From Marinihelvus fidelis (lineage in GTDB: Bacteria; Pseudomonadota; Gammaproteobacteria; Xanthomonadales; SZUA-36): a stretch of 64,000 nt of DNA. The stretch is from contig NZ_VYXP01000002.1 in NCBI RefSeq assembly GCF_008725655.1, positions 274,025-338,024 on the forward strand, read 5' to 3'. This document shows, in pieces, positions 38,204 to 52,453 of this stretch. A model generated the notes under the pieces. The model saw nothing but the letters and a program-made list of their open reading frames with translations, was not told where the DNA came from and did not search any database. Made by a program: the position numbers and the translations under genes. Each line of letters begins with the position of its first letter. Within the stretch, counting starts at the first letter, position 1.

Positions 38204-38890
38204 TCAGCCGTCGATGCTCAGCAGTTCAACTTCGAAAATCAATGCCGAATTCGGCGGAATCGGGCCGCCGCCGGATTCGCCGTAACCCAGTTCCGGAGAA
38301 ATGTAGAACTCGTACTTGCTGCCCACCGGCATCAACTGGACGCCTTCGCTCCAGCCCGGGATGACCCGGTCCAGCGCGAACGAGATCGGCTCGTTGCGGG
38401 AGTAGGAGCTGTCGAACTCGGTGCCGTCCAGCAGCGTGCCGCGGTAATGCACGGTGACCGAATCGGTCGGGCCTGGCCTGGCGCCTTCACCCGGCTCGAT
38501 GACCTTGTACTGCAGGCCGGACGCGGTGGTGACCACGCCGTCCTTGCCGGCGTTTTCCGCCAGGAAGGCATCGGCTTCGGCCTTGTTCTGCGCACCCAGG
38601 GCGTTCTTCTCGGCGGCCATCGCGGCCTGGCGCTGCTGCACGAAAGCCTCGCGCACGGCCTGCGCCTGCTCCGGCGTCATGGCCGGTTCTTCACCGGAGT
38701 AAGTGGTGCGAATCGCTTCAAACAGCGAGTTCAGATCGACGTGCGTGCCCTGCTGGCGCAGTGACTCGCCAATGTCCATGCCGATCATGTAGCCCAGCTT
38801 CTGGGCGTCGTTTTCCAATTCCGCGGCGTTGGCGCTCATGGCCAGCGTCAGCGTGGCGGCCGCAAGGCCGCGGACCATCGGTCCTTTCAT
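38204..38890 (-). CDS. FKBP-type peptidyl-prolyl isomerase (FkpA/Mip-like)
   Basis: The product is 228 residues. The signal peptide is MKGPMVRGLAAATLTLAMSANA. An N-terminal dimerisation segment (LENDAQKLGYMIGMDIGESLRQQG) is followed by a long helix and a C-terminal FKBP domain (VTVHYRGTLLDGTEFDSSYSR, GWSEGVQLMPVGSKYEFYISPELGYGESG). It resembles periplasmic FkpA/Mip isomerases/chaperones. The ATG at 38890 has AGGAG upstream. The frame is open for 43 further codons, but the signal peptide fixes the start. It diverges from the small gene at 39032 over a 140-base gap. Confidence 0.93.
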   Translation of the reverse strand: MKGPMVRGLAAATLTLAMSANAAELENDAQKLGYMIGMDIGESLRQQGTHVDLNSLFEAIRTTYSGEEPAMTPEQAQAVREAFVQQRQAAMAAEKNALGAQNKAEADAFLAENAGKDGVVTTASGLQYKVIEPGEGARPGPTDSVTVHYRGTLLDGTEFDSSYSRNEPISFALDRVIPGWSEGVQLMPVGSKYEFYISPELGYGESGGGPIPPNSALIFEVELLSIDG

Positions 38891-38969
38891 GAGGGATTGC
38901 TCCTGAAACGTGTGAATCGCGCATTGTCGGCGCTCTACCGGCCACACGCAACCGTACAAACAAAAAGAC

Positions 38970-39010
38970 TTGCACGTTGCGCGAATGGTGTTATACTTCA
39001 CTACAACACC
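38970..39010 (+). promoter_or_regulatory. Promoter with overlapping palindromic operator for the YtrA/ABC operon
   Basis: TTGCAC (38970-38975), a 16-base spacer and TATACT (38992-38997) form a good sigma-70 promoter. GGTGTT (38987-38992) and AACACC (39005-39010) form a perfect six-base inverted repeat over the -10 and start region. A GntR-family dimer bound there would block transcription. The YtrA-type regulator encoded just downstream is the obvious candidate. Confidence 0.7.
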
Positions 39011-39031
39011 TAATGACATGGACGCATCACG

Positions 39032-39271
39032 ATGCGACGCCTTAAGACATTTCGACGCGAAAGAATCCCTAACATGGTGGCCGCTGCCGCCGTGACGCTG
39101 CTGGCCACCGCGGCCATTTTTGGCTCAACACCGAACGGCATTGATCAACTGGAAGCGCACGCGCAGGCCCCGTCATCCACCACGGCGGAGCCCGCCGCCG
39201 AGAATGTCGGCGACAACAGCGCCCGCGTCAGGCTGCCGCGCGTCAAACTGCTGCCGTTCCGTCGCGGCTGA
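39032..39271 (+). CDS. Small exported or membrane-anchored protein, unknown
   Basis: The product (79 residues) has a basic N-terminus (MRRLKTFRRERIPNMVA), one hydrophobic segment (VAAAAVTLLATAAIFGS) and a hydrophilic tail ending RVRLPRVKLLPFRRG. It could be a signal-anchored protein or a secreted peptide. It is the first gene after the palindromic promoter and is followed within six bases by the YtrA-type regulator, so it belongs to that operon. The basic, proline-containing C-terminus is unusual. I recognise no family. It could sense or present the compound the ABC exporter handles, but that is only a guess. Confidence 0.6.
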   Translation: MRRLKTFRRERIPNMVAAAAVTLLATAAIFGSTPNGIDQLEAHAQAPSSTTAEPAAENVGDNSARVRLPRVKLLPFRRG

Positions 39272-39277
39272 AGCTGA

Positions 39278-39646
39278 ATGTCCGCACAGTGGAATGACAG
39301 CCAGCCGATTTACTGGCAGCTGAAGGAACGCACGGTGGCCATGATCCTGGATGGCACGCTGGCCGAGGGCGACGCCCTGCCCTCGGTTCGCAGTGTCGCC
39401 GCCGAGTTCCAGCTCAACCCCATTACCGTCTCAAAGTCGTACCAGGCCCTCGTTGATGAAGGCCTGGTCGAAAAGCGGCGTGGCCTGGGCATGTTCGTAT
39501 GCACCGGTGCGCGCGCCCAGCTGGTCAAGTCAGAACGCGACAAGTTTGTTCGCGAGGAATGGCCGGCCATGCTGAACCGCATCGAACAACTAGGCCTGGC
39601 ACTGGACGACCTGCCACGAAACTCAAAAGACAACGGAGAAGAATGA
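39278..39646 (+). CDS. GntR-family regulator, YtrA subtype
   Basis: The product (122 residues) is the short YtrA form: an N-terminal winged helix (PIYWQLKERTVAMILDGTLAEGDALPSVRSVAAEFQLNPITVSKSYQALVDEGLVEKRRG) and a short C-terminal helix pair without a large effector domain. It normally represses its own operon with an ABC transporter. The stop overlaps the ABC ATPase start. The inverted repeat at 38987-39010 is the likely target. The ligand is unknown; known YtrA systems respond to cell-wall-active compounds (family knowledge). Confidence 0.88.
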   Translation: MSAQWNDSQPIYWQLKERTVAMILDGTLAEGDALPSVRSVAAEFQLNPITVSKSYQALVDEGLVEKRRGLGMFVCTGARAQLVKSERDKFVREEWPAMLNRIEQLGLALDDLPRNSKDNGEE

Positions 39647-40554
39647 CCATGAGCAACGTCATCGAGGCGCGCGGGCTCAGCAAGCGTTATGGCAAGACCT
39701 ATGCCGTCAGGGACATCGAGCTGTCGGTGCCCGCCGGCCGCATCGTCGGGCTGATCGGCCCCAACGGCGCCGGCAAAACCTCGGCGCTGAAAGCGATCCT
39801 GGGGCTGGCCAGTTTCGAGGGCGACCTCCGGGTCCTGGGCCGCAACCCGGCACGCGAGCGCGCGGCGCTGATGGAAGACGTGTGCTTTATCGCCGATGTC
39901 GCGGTGCTGCCGCGCTGGGCCTACGTGCACGAACTGCTGGACGTCACCGAGCGCGTGCACCCGCGTTTCTCCCGCGAGAAATGCATGCACTACCTGTCGA
40001 CCACCAAGATCACTCCCAGGCACCGTGTGAAGCAGTTGTCCAAGGGCATGGTGGTGCAACTGCACCTGGCCATCGTCATGGCCATCGACGCCAAGCTGCT
40101 GGTGCTGGACGAGCCTACGCTGGGCCTGGACATCATCTACCGCAAGCAGTTCTACACCAACCTGCTGAACGACTACTTCGATGAGAACCGCAGCATCCTG
40201 ATCACCACGCACCAGGTGGAAGAAGTCGAACATATCCTCAGCGACCTGATCTTCATCCAGGATGGCCGCATCGCGCTCGACTGCAGCATGGAAGAAGTAC
40301 AGTCCCGTTACACCGAGGTGATGGTCAAGCCCGACCACGCCGACGCCGCGCGGGCCCTGGGGCCGCTGAACGAGCGCCAGCTGATGGGCCGGCATATCTT
40401 CCTGTTCGACAACGCCAATCGCCAGCAACTGGGCGAACTGGGCGAATTGCACACACCCAACGTGGCCGACCTGTTCGTCGCCATCATGGGCGCCGGCGAT
40501 GAGTACGCCGCCCTGCGCGCCCAGCAGGCCGCCGTGGCCGGGGGTGCCGCATGA
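39643..40554 (+). CDS. ABC transporter ATP-binding protein
   Basis: The product (303 residues) has Walker A GPNGAGKTSALKAILG, Walker B LLVLDEPTLGLD and a switch histidine in ILITTHQVEEVEHI. The signature reads LSKGMVVQLHLAIVMA, in place of LSGGQ, a degenerate form seen in some ABC-2 exporter ATPases. It powers the adjacent permease. The ATG at 39643 follows GGAGAAG; a second in-frame ATG lies at 39649. The stop overlaps the permease start (ATGA). With the regulator this matches a YtrA-type efflux operon for antibiotics or other toxic compounds. Confidence 0.92.
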   Translation: MTMSNVIEARGLSKRYGKTYAVRDIELSVPAGRIVGLIGPNGAGKTSALKAILGLASFEGDLRVLGRNPARERAALMEDVCFIADVAVLPRWAYVHELLDVTERVHPRFSREKCMHYLSTTKITPRHRVKQLSKGMVVQLHLAIVMAIDAKLLVLDEPTLGLDIIYRKQFYTNLLNDYFDENRSILITTHQVEEVEHILSDLIFIQDGRIALDCSMEEVQSRYTEVMVKPDHADAARALGPLNERQLMGRHIFLFDNANRQQLGELGELHTPNVADLFVAIMGAGDEYAALRAQQAAVAGGAA

Positions 40555-41498
40555 ACCGCTTCCTGGCCCTGGTTCGCCGCGAATTCTGGGAAAACCGCAT
40601 CGCCTTCCGGGCAACGCCCATCGCGCTATTCGGCCTGTACATGGCCGGCGCCGCCATGGCGCTGATCACCTTCAGCTACTTCGACAACGAATTCAGCACC
40701 ATGAAGGAGGCTGCCCGGTTTATCGCCCAGAGTGACGTCGAGATTCGCAGCCAGGCCGTATGGCTGGCCAACTTTGCCGGATCGACGTTCTTTACCTTCG
40801 TCATGGGCATCGTCGTGTTTTTCTACCTGCTCGGCTCGCTCTACGACGACCGCAAGGACCGCAGCATCCTGTTCTGGAAGTCGCTGCCGGCCTCGGACAC
40901 TCTCACGGTCGCCTCCAAGCTGTTCACGGCGATGTTCGTGGTGCCGACGATCTTCTGGATCGCCTTCGTCGTGACAATGGCGGCGCTGTACGCCATTGCC
41001 AGCCTGACCTTCATGTTCGCGGGCGAAAACCCGTGGCCGGTGATCCTGGCTGTCGCCAACCCGTTCAAGGCCTGGGGATACGTCCTCGCCTCTTGGTATG
41101 CGCACGCCATCTGGGCCCTGCCGATGTACGGCTGGCTGATGCTGGTCTCGGCGTTCTCGCCGCGCCTGCCACTGCTGTTCGCACTGATTCCGCCCGCGGT
41201 GATCGCGGTCCTGCAGATCTGGCTCGACTTCCTGCGCACGTTTACGCTGGAAGCCAACCTGGGCGGCATCCTCTGGCAGTGGTGGGTCGACGCCCCCATC
41301 ATCAACTGCTGCGGCGAGGAAAACGGCAGCGTCGGCGCCTTCCTGGGCATCCCCATCGATGACCGCTTCGATCACGCGCTCACCATTGGCAACATGCTCG
41401 ATCGCCTGTTCTCGCTGCCCATGCTCGGCGGCCTGTGCGTGGCCGCCGTGTTCCTGGCCGGCGCGCTCTGGCTACGCAGCCGCGCCACGGACAACTGA
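40551..41498 (+). CDS. ABC-2 type permease
   Basis: The product (315 residues) is an integral membrane protein with about six helices, for example GLYMAGAAMALITFSYF, FFTFVMGIVVFFYLLGSLYDDRKDRSILFWKSLP and VVPTIFWIAFVVTMAALYAI. The cytosolic-loop box DDRKDRSILFWKSLPASD, where the ATPase couples, is characteristic of ABC-2 exporter permeases. It overlaps the ATPase by ATGA. Its TGA is directly followed by the heptamer repeat and the fumC 3' end. The substrate is unknown. Confidence 0.88.
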   Translation: MNRFLALVRREFWENRIAFRATPIALFGLYMAGAAMALITFSYFDNEFSTMKEAARFIAQSDVEIRSQAVWLANFAGSTFFTFVMGIVVFFYLLGSLYDDRKDRSILFWKSLPASDTLTVASKLFTAMFVVPTIFWIAFVVTMAALYAIASLTFMFAGENPWPVILAVANPFKAWGYVLASWYAHAIWALPMYGWLMLVSAFSPRLPLLFALIPPAVIAVLQIWLDFLRTFTLEANLGGILWQWWVDAPIINCCGEENGSVGAFLGIPIDDRFDHALTIGNMLDRLFSLPMLGGLCVAAVFLAGALWLRSRATDN

Positions 41499-41520
41499 GT
41501 GACGCATTACGCGTAACGCG

Positions 41521-41524
<4 letters not shown>
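41499..41524. repeat. Heptamer repeat, near-palindromic, between permease and fumC
   Basis: GTGACGC-ATTACGC-GTAACGC-GTCAC: three heptamers plus a closing GTCAC, making a nearly symmetric hairpin. The fumC stop TGA (41523-41521) is inside it, while the permease stop ends one base before it. It belongs to the dispersed heptamer family described in the findings. Confidence 0.8.
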
Positions 41525-45599
<4,075 letters not shown>

Positions 45600-45609
45600 A
45601 ACCGTTGTT

Positions 45610-45633
45610 TCGATTGTGATATATCACGATCGA
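45610..45633 (+). promoter_or_regulatory. 24-base palindrome upstream of sucA
   Basis: The core GTGATATATCAC (45616-45627) is a perfect 12-base palindrome. It extends to 45610-45633 with one mismatched pair (T45615/G45628). It is centred about 52 bases before the predicted transcription start and is AT-rich in a GC-rich genome. A dimeric regulator of the 2-oxoglutarate dehydrogenase operon is the simple explanation. Confidence 0.55.
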
Positions 45634-45638
45634 TTTTC

Positions 45639-45667
45639 CTGTTAATCCGTGACCGAACCGTTATAAT
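45639..45667 (+). promoter_or_regulatory. Putative promoter of the sucA-sucB-lpd operon
   Basis: A perfect TATAAT lies at 45662-45667, 51 bases before the sucA GTG. The -35 candidate CTGTTA (45639-45644, spacer 17) is poor, so activation may be needed. The predicted leader is about 45 bases. Confidence 0.5.
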
Positions 45668-45718
45668 CGGCCCCCTTGCCCCGGTGTCGGGGCGTGCAGG
45701 AAACAACGGAACGGACCA

Positions 45719-48532
45719 GTGTCATCCACCCTGAAAGCGCTTTACGCCTCCTCGCAGTTCAACGGGGGCAACGCGGCCTGGATCGAGGCCATGTACGAAG
45801 ATTGGCTGGAAGACCCTTCCAGCGTACCGGCGCAGTGGCGCGAGGTATTCCAGGGCCTGGGCGGCGATGGCAGCGAACGCGGCCACCTGGACATCCAGGA
45901 ACACTTCAGGCTGCTGGGCCGCATGGGCGGCCAGGCCGTCCCGGTGGCGTCCGAAAGCCAGGACCACAAGCAGGCCGGCGTCATGCGCCTGATCAACGCC
46001 CACCGCGTGCGTGGTCACGAGATCGCGAAGATCGACCCACTGGGCCGCCCTCACCACCCGCCGGTTCCCGACCTGGACCTGTCGTTCCACGACCTGAACG
46101 ACGCCGACCTGGACCGCGAATTCAACACCGGCTGGCTGGCCGCACCCAACCGCATGAAGCTGCGCGATATCGAGGCGCTGCTGAAGAAGGTCTACACGCG
46201 CAGCATCGGCGCCGAGTTCATGCACATTGTCGACACCCGCAAGCGCCGCTGGCTGGAAGAACGCCTGGAGGGCTGCGGCGGTGATTTCGGCACCAGCAAC
46301 GAGGAAAAGGTCCGCCTGCTCGAGATGCTGACCGCGGCCGAGGGGCTGGAGAAATTCCTGCACACCAAGTACGTCGGCCAGAAGCGTTTCTCGCTGGAAG
46401 GCGGCGAGAGCCTGATCCCGTTGCTGCACGAGACCATGCTGCACTCCGGCGCCAACGGCGTTGAAGAAATCGTGATCGGCATGGCGCACCGCGGCCGCCT
46501 GAACGTGCTGGTCAACATCCTGGGCAAGTCCCCGGCGGACCTGTTCGACGAATTCGAAGGCAAGCACGACGATCACCCCGGCCGTTCCGGTGATGTGAAA
46601 TACCACCTGGGTTTCGCGTCCGATATCCAGACCCCGGGCGGGCCGGTGCACATGGCGCTGGCGTTCAACCCATCGCACCTGGAAATCGTCGACCCCGTGG
46701 TGGTCGGTTCCGCCCGCGCGCGCCAGGTACGCCGCGATGACGAGAGCCACGACCAGGTCATGCCCATCCTGATTCACGGCGACGCCGCGTTCGCCGGCCA
46801 GGGCGTGATCATGGAACTGTTCCAGATGTCCGAAACCCGCGGGTTCGCGGTCGGCGGCACCATGCACATCGTCGTCAACAACCAGGTGGGTTTCACCACC
46901 AGCAACCCGCGTGATGCGCGCTCGACGCTGTACTGCACGGCGATTGCCAAGATGGTTCACGCGCCGATTTTCCACGTCAATGCCGACGACCCCGAGGCCG
47001 TCCACCACGTGATGAAGATCGCCTGCGATTTCCGCACCCGCTTCAAGCGCGACGTGGTCATCGACCTGGTCTGTTATCGCCGCCACGGCCACAACGAGGC
47101 CGACGAGCCCTCAGCCACGCAGCCGGTGATGTACGACATCATCCGCGGCCTGAAGACCACCCGCGCCAAGTACGCGGAGAAACTGGAAGGCGAAGGCACC
47201 ATCGAGAAGGGCCAGGCCCAGGCGATGATGGACGCCTACCGCGAAAAACTCGACCGCGGCGAGCAGGTGGCCGACGTCGACTCGCAGCCGCGGACCAACG
47301 AGCACGCCGCCAACTGGCATGACTACGACTCCAGCGAGCCGCCTCCGCCGCCCGACACCGGCGTGCCGGTCAAGCGGGCCAGGGAACTGGCCAACGCGCT
47401 GCTGGACATCCCCGCGGATTTCAAGCTGCACCCCCGGGTACAGCGCATCGTCGACGACCGCAGGAAAATGGCCGCCGGCGAACTGCCGATGGACTGGGGT
47501 TTTGCCGAAACACTGGCCTACGCCACCCTGATCGACCAGGACAAGAAACTGCGCCTGGTGGGCCAGGATTCCGGCCGCGGCACCTTCTTCCACCGCCACG
47601 CCGTGCTGCACAACCAGGCCGACGGCAGCACACTGCTGCCGCTGGCACAGTTGCGCCCGGAATCGGACGTCACGGTCATCGATTCGCTACTGAGCGAGGA
47701 AGCGGTGATGGCGTTCGAATACGGCTACGCCACGGCCGCGCCGGAAACGCTGGTGATCTGGGAAGCGCAGTTCGGCGACTTCGCCAACGGCGCCCAGGTG
47801 GTCATCGACCAGTTCCTGGCCTCGGGCGAGGCCAAGTGGGGTCGGCTGTGCGGCCTGACGCTGTTCCTGCCGCATGGCTACGAGGGCCAGGGCCCGGAGC
47901 ATTCCTCCGCGCGCCTGGAGCGTTTCCTGCAGCTGTGCTCGTTCGGCAATATGCAGGTGTGCGTGCCGTCAACTCCGGCGCAGATCTTCCATATGCTACG
48001 CCGCCAGATGATGCAGGCCACGCGCAAACCGCTGGTGGTGATGATGCCCAAGAGCCTGCTGCGCAACAAGGCGTCGACGTCGCCCCTGGACCGTGTGGAG
48101 AAAGGCGGCTTCCAGCTGGTCATCGATGATCGCCAGGTCACGGACAAGTCGGCCATTGACCGGCTGGTGCTGTGCTCCGGCAAGGTCTACTACGACCTGG
48201 ACGCCAAGCGCACCGAGACCGAGGCCGGCAACATCGCCCTGGTCCGTATCGAACAGCTGCACCCGTTCCCCGAAACCGACCTGAAGGCGCTGCTGGCCAC
48301 CTACCCGAACCTGAAGGAAGTGGTGTGGTGCCAGGAAGAGCCCAAGAACCAGGGCGCGTGGTACCAGATTCGCCATCACCTGCAGGTGAGCCTGGGCGAG
48401 GGCCACGACCTGTTCTACGTCGGCCGCCGCCGCTCGCCGTCACCGGCCACCGGTTATTTCAAGGTGCACCTGGCCGAGCAGGAAAAGCTGGTTACGAAAG
48501 CCCTGACCCTGGGCAAAGGCCACCAATTCTGA
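45719..48532 (+). CDS. sucA: 2-Oxoglutarate dehydrogenase E1 subunit
   Basis: The product (937 residues) matches E. coli SucA (933). It begins (GTG start) MSSTLKALYASSQFNGGNAAWIEAMYEDWLEDPSSV, the E2-binding N-terminus. The thiamine diphosphate core shows VIGMAHRGRLNVLVNILGK and GDAAFAGQGVIMELFQMS, with AFEYGYATAAPETLVIWEAQFGDF further on. It decarboxylates 2-oxoglutarate and passes a succinyl group to SucB. It is the first gene of the operon. The ribosome site is weak (ACGGACCA). Confidence 0.97.
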   Translation: MSSTLKALYASSQFNGGNAAWIEAMYEDWLEDPSSVPAQWREVFQGLGGDGSERGHLDIQEHFRLLGRMGGQAVPVASESQDHKQAGVMRLINAHRVRGHEIAKIDPLGRPHHPPVPDLDLSFHDLNDADLDREFNTGWLAAPNRMKLRDIEALLKKVYTRSIGAEFMHIVDTRKRRWLEERLEGCGGDFGTSNEEKVRLLEMLTAAEGLEKFLHTKYVGQKRFSLEGGESLIPLLHETMLHSGANGVEEIVIGMAHRGRLNVLVNILGKSPADLFDEFEGKHDDHPGRSGDVKYHLGFASDIQTPGGPVHMALAFNPSHLEIVDPVVVGSARARQVRRDDESHDQVMPILIHGDAAFAGQGVIMELFQMSETRGFAVGGTMHIVVNNQVGFTTSNPRDARSTLYCTAIAKMVHAPIFHVNADDPEAVHHVMKIACDFRTRFKRDVVIDLVCYRRHGHNEADEPSATQPVMYDIIRGLKTTRAKYAEKLEGEGTIEKGQAQAMMDAYREKLDRGEQVADVDSQPRTNEHAANWHDYDSSEPPPPPDTGVPVKRARELANALLDIPADFKLHPRVQRIVDDRRKMAAGELPMDWGFAETLAYATLIDQDKKLRLVGQDSGRGTFFHRHAVLHNQADGSTLLPLAQLRPESDVTVIDSLLSEEAVMAFEYGYATAAPETLVIWEAQFGDFANGAQVVIDQFLASGEAKWGRLCGLTLFLPHGYEGQGPEHSSARLERFLQLCSFGNMQVCVPSTPAQIFHMLRRQMMQATRKPLVVMMPKSLLRNKASTSPLDRVEKGGFQLVIDDRQVTDKSAIDRLVLCSGKVYYDLDAKRTETEAGNIALVRIEQLHPFPETDLKALLATYPNLKEVVWCQEEPKNQGAWYQIRHHLQVSLGEGHDLFYVGRRRSPSPATGYFKVHLAEQEKLVTKALTLGKGHQF

Positions 48533-48598
48533 GGCGGCGTGATGACAACGCCCCTGAACCCATTGCACTGAACGCCTAATTGAAGACAGAGATTCGCC

Positions 48599-49762
48599 AT
48601 GAGCATTGAAATCAAAGTCCCCGTCCTGCCGGAATCCGTGACCGACGCCACCGTTGCGGCCTGGCACAAGAAGCCCGGTGACACCATCCGCCGCGACGAA
48701 AACCTGGTGGACCTGGAAACCGACAAGGTGGTGCTGGAAGTGCCCTCCCCCGTGGACGGCGTCCTGAAATCCATCACCTCCGACAGCGGCGAGACCGTGA
48801 CCAGCGGCGAAGTGCTGGGCGTGGTCGAGGAAGGCGAAGTCGAAGACGCGCCGGCCGCCGAGGAAGCCCCGGCCACCGCCGAGACGGCCGACAAACCAGC
48901 CGCGGCGCCCGCCGCTGGTGGTGAGAAACTGTCCCCGGCCACCCGCCGCATCGTCGAGGAAGAAGGCGTGAACCCGTCCGACGTGCCGGCATCGGGCCGC
49001 GGCGGCCGCCTGACCAAGGGCGACGTCGTCAACTTCCTGAAGGCCGGCGGCCCCACCGGACCGCGCGCGGAAGAGCGCGTGAAGATGACCCGCCTGCGCT
49101 CAACCATCGCCAAACGCCTGAAGGACGCGCAGAACACCGCGGCCATCCTGACCTCGTTCCAGGAAGTGGACCTGAAGGCCGTGCAGGACCTGCGCGCCAA
49201 GTACAAGGACACCTTCGCCGAAACTCACGGCACCAAGCTGGGCCTGATGTCCTTCTTCGTAAAGGCGGTCTGCGACGCCCTGGCCAAGTACCCGGTGGTC
49301 AACGCCTCGCTGGACGGCGACGAGATCGTCTACCACGGCTTCATGGATATCGGTATCGCGGTGTCCACCGAGCGTGGCCTGATGGTCCCGGTGCTGCGCA
49401 ACGCCGAGCGCATGAGCCTGGCGCAGATCGAATCCGGCATCCGCGAATACGCCGTGGCGGCGCGCGAAGGCACCATCTCGCTGGACGACCTGCAGGGCGG
49501 CACCTTCTCGATCACCAATGGCGGCACCTTCGGCTCGATGCTGTCGACGCCGCTGCTGAACCCGCCGCAGAGCGCGATCCTGGGCATGCACAACATCAAG
49601 GAACGCCCGGTGGTGGTGAACGGCGATATCGTCGTCCGCCCGATCATGTTCCTGGCGCTGTCCTACGACCATCGCATCATCGACGGCAAGGACTCCGTGC
49701 AGTTCCTGGTGGCCGTGAAGGAAGCGCTGGAAGACCCCGCACGCCTGCTGCTAAACCTGTAA
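48599..49762 (+). CDS. sucB: 2-Oxoglutarate dehydrogenase E2 (dihydrolipoyl succinyltransferase)
   Basis: The product (387 residues) has one lipoyl domain (about 1-75, lipoyl lysine in [11 protein letters not shown]), an Ala/Pro-rich linker, a peripheral-subunit-binding domain ([20 protein letters not shown] and [11 protein letters not shown]) and a catalytic domain ending in [16 protein letters not shown], with the active His and Asp. It transfers succinyl from E1 to CoA. GACAGAGA precedes the ATG. The lpd gene follows 80 bases later, across an exceptional palindrome. Confidence 0.97.
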   Translation: MSIEIKVPVLPESVTDATVAAWHKKPGDTIRRDENLVDLETDKVVLEVPSPVDGVLKSITSDSGETVTSGEVLGVVEEGEVEDAPAAEEAPATAETADKPAAAPAAGGEKLSPATRRIVEEEGVNPSDVPASGRGGRLTKGDVVNFLKAGGPTGPRAEERVKMTRLRSTIAKRLKDAQNTAAILTSFQEVDLKAVQDLRAKYKDTFAETHGTKLGLMSFFVKAVCDALAKYPVVNASLDGDEIVYHGFMDIGIAVSTERGLMVPVLRNAERMSLAQIESGIREYAVAAREGTISLDDLQGGTFSITNGGTFGSMLSTPLLNPPQSAILGMHNIKERPVVVNGDIVVRPIMFLALSYDHRIIDGKDSVQFLVAVKEALEDPARLLLNL

Positions 49763-49768
49763 GAACGG

Positions 49769-51270
<1,502 letters not shown>

Positions 51271-51282
51271 GCCGTTCGTCAA

Positions 51283-51312
51283 CCGGCCTGCCCCGTCCAG
51301 GTGGCAGGCCGG
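51283..51312 (+). terminator. Hairpin after lpd
   Basis: CCGGCCTGCC (51283-51292) pairs with GGCAGGCCGG (51303-51312) over ten bases. There is no T-tract; the stem runs into CCTGACCCCATT. It is likely a 3'-end structure or weak terminator before the next gene's own promoter. Confidence 0.55.
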
Positions 51313-51371
51313 CCTGACCCCATTTCCGGTCTGTTAAGATGCCGTCGTTCCCCACGACACAGCATCGATCA

Positions 51372-52376
51372 ATGAGCCACCCGATCCCCGAATCCTTCAA
51401 GGCGTTTCGCATCCACAACGATGATGACGGCTACCGCGCCGGCATCGAGACCGTCACGCTGGACGACCTGAGCGAGGGCGACGTCACCATCCAAGGCCAC
51501 TGGTCCAGCGTCAACTACAAAGACGCGCTGGCCGGCACCGGTAAGGGCAAGATCGCCAACGTTTTCCCCATCACCGGCGGCATTGATGTGTCCGGCGTGG
51601 TGGTGGCCAGCCAGAACGGCCGCTTCGCGGTGGGCGACGAGGTGCTGGTCACCGGCTGCCGCCAGTCACAAAAGCGCGACGGCGGTTACAGCGAATACCT
51701 CAACGTCGAAAGCGACAGCCTGGTCGCCCTGCCCGACGGGCTCAGCCTGCGCGAGGCCATGGCCATCGGCACGGCCGGCTTCTCCGCCGCGCTGGGCCTG
51801 TACCGCATGGAGGCCAACGGCCAGCGCCCGGACATGGGCCCGGTGGTGGTGACCGGCGCGACCGGCGGCGTCGGCAGCTTCGCCGTCGACATTTTCACTG
51901 CGGCCGGCTACGAGGTGCACGCCATCACCGGCAAGGTGGACGAATTCGACTACCTGGAATCACTTGGCGCGAAGCAATGCATCTCGCGCCACGACCTGCA
52001 CTGGGGCCAGAAGCCGCTGGAAACCGCGCGCTGGGCCGGCGCCTTCGACAACGTCGGCGGCGACATGCTAAACGGGCTGACCCGCGTGGTCGGCGAGTAC
52101 GGCAACATTGTCAGCTGCGGCCTGGCCGGCGGTTTCGGCCTGAACACGACGGTGATGCCGTTCATCCTGCGCGGTGTCAGCCTGCTGGGCGTGTCGTCGG
52201 AAAATTGCCCCCAGGATTTGCGTGCTACACTGTGGCAACGGCTGGCATCGGAATGGAAGCCACCGCACCTCGATTCGATCTGTACCCGCGAAATTGCCAT
52301 GGATGGGCTGATGGACACCTTTGAGTCCATGCTCACCGGACGCTCATTCGGAAGAACCGTAGTAAAGTTAAATTAG
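51372..52376 (+). CDS. Zinc-free MDR oxidoreductase, YhdH/AcuI-like
   Basis: The product is 334 residues from the ATG at 51372. It belongs to the medium-chain dehydrogenase/reductase family and resembles YhdH/AcuI (NADPH-dependent acrylyl-CoA reductase in some bacteria). Features are VNYKDALAGTGKGKI, FPITGGIDVSGVVV, GCRQSQKRDGGYSEYL and the NADPH loop VVVTGATGGVGSFAVDI. An upstream in-frame ATG at 51339 would add 11 residues without a family match. Acrylyl-CoA reduction is the closest known activity, but the true substrate is open. Confidence 0.86.
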   Translation: MSHPIPESFKAFRIHNDDDGYRAGIETVTLDDLSEGDVTIQGHWSSVNYKDALAGTGKGKIANVFPITGGIDVSGVVVASQNGRFAVGDEVLVTGCRQSQKRDGGYSEYLNVESDSLVALPDGLSLREAMAIGTAGFSAALGLYRMEANGQRPDMGPVVVTGATGGVGSFAVDIFTAAGYEVHAITGKVDEFDYLESLGAKQCISRHDLHWGQKPLETARWAGAFDNVGGDMLNGLTRVVGEYGNIVSCGLAGGFGLNTTVMPFILRGVSLLGVSSENCPQDLRATLWQRLASEWKPPHLDSICTREIAMDGLMDTFESMLTGRSFGRTVVKLN

Positions 52377-52453
52377 CGGAAGTTCTTCCAAACGAATGAA
52401 ATTCAAGGCATACTGAAATCCCTGCTGCGGGGAATCTAAAAAAAGGCTAAACA

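Noticed and set aside
45722..47092. 456-codon open frame antisense to sucA
   Set aside because: Same compositional artefact; sucA is complete and conserved.
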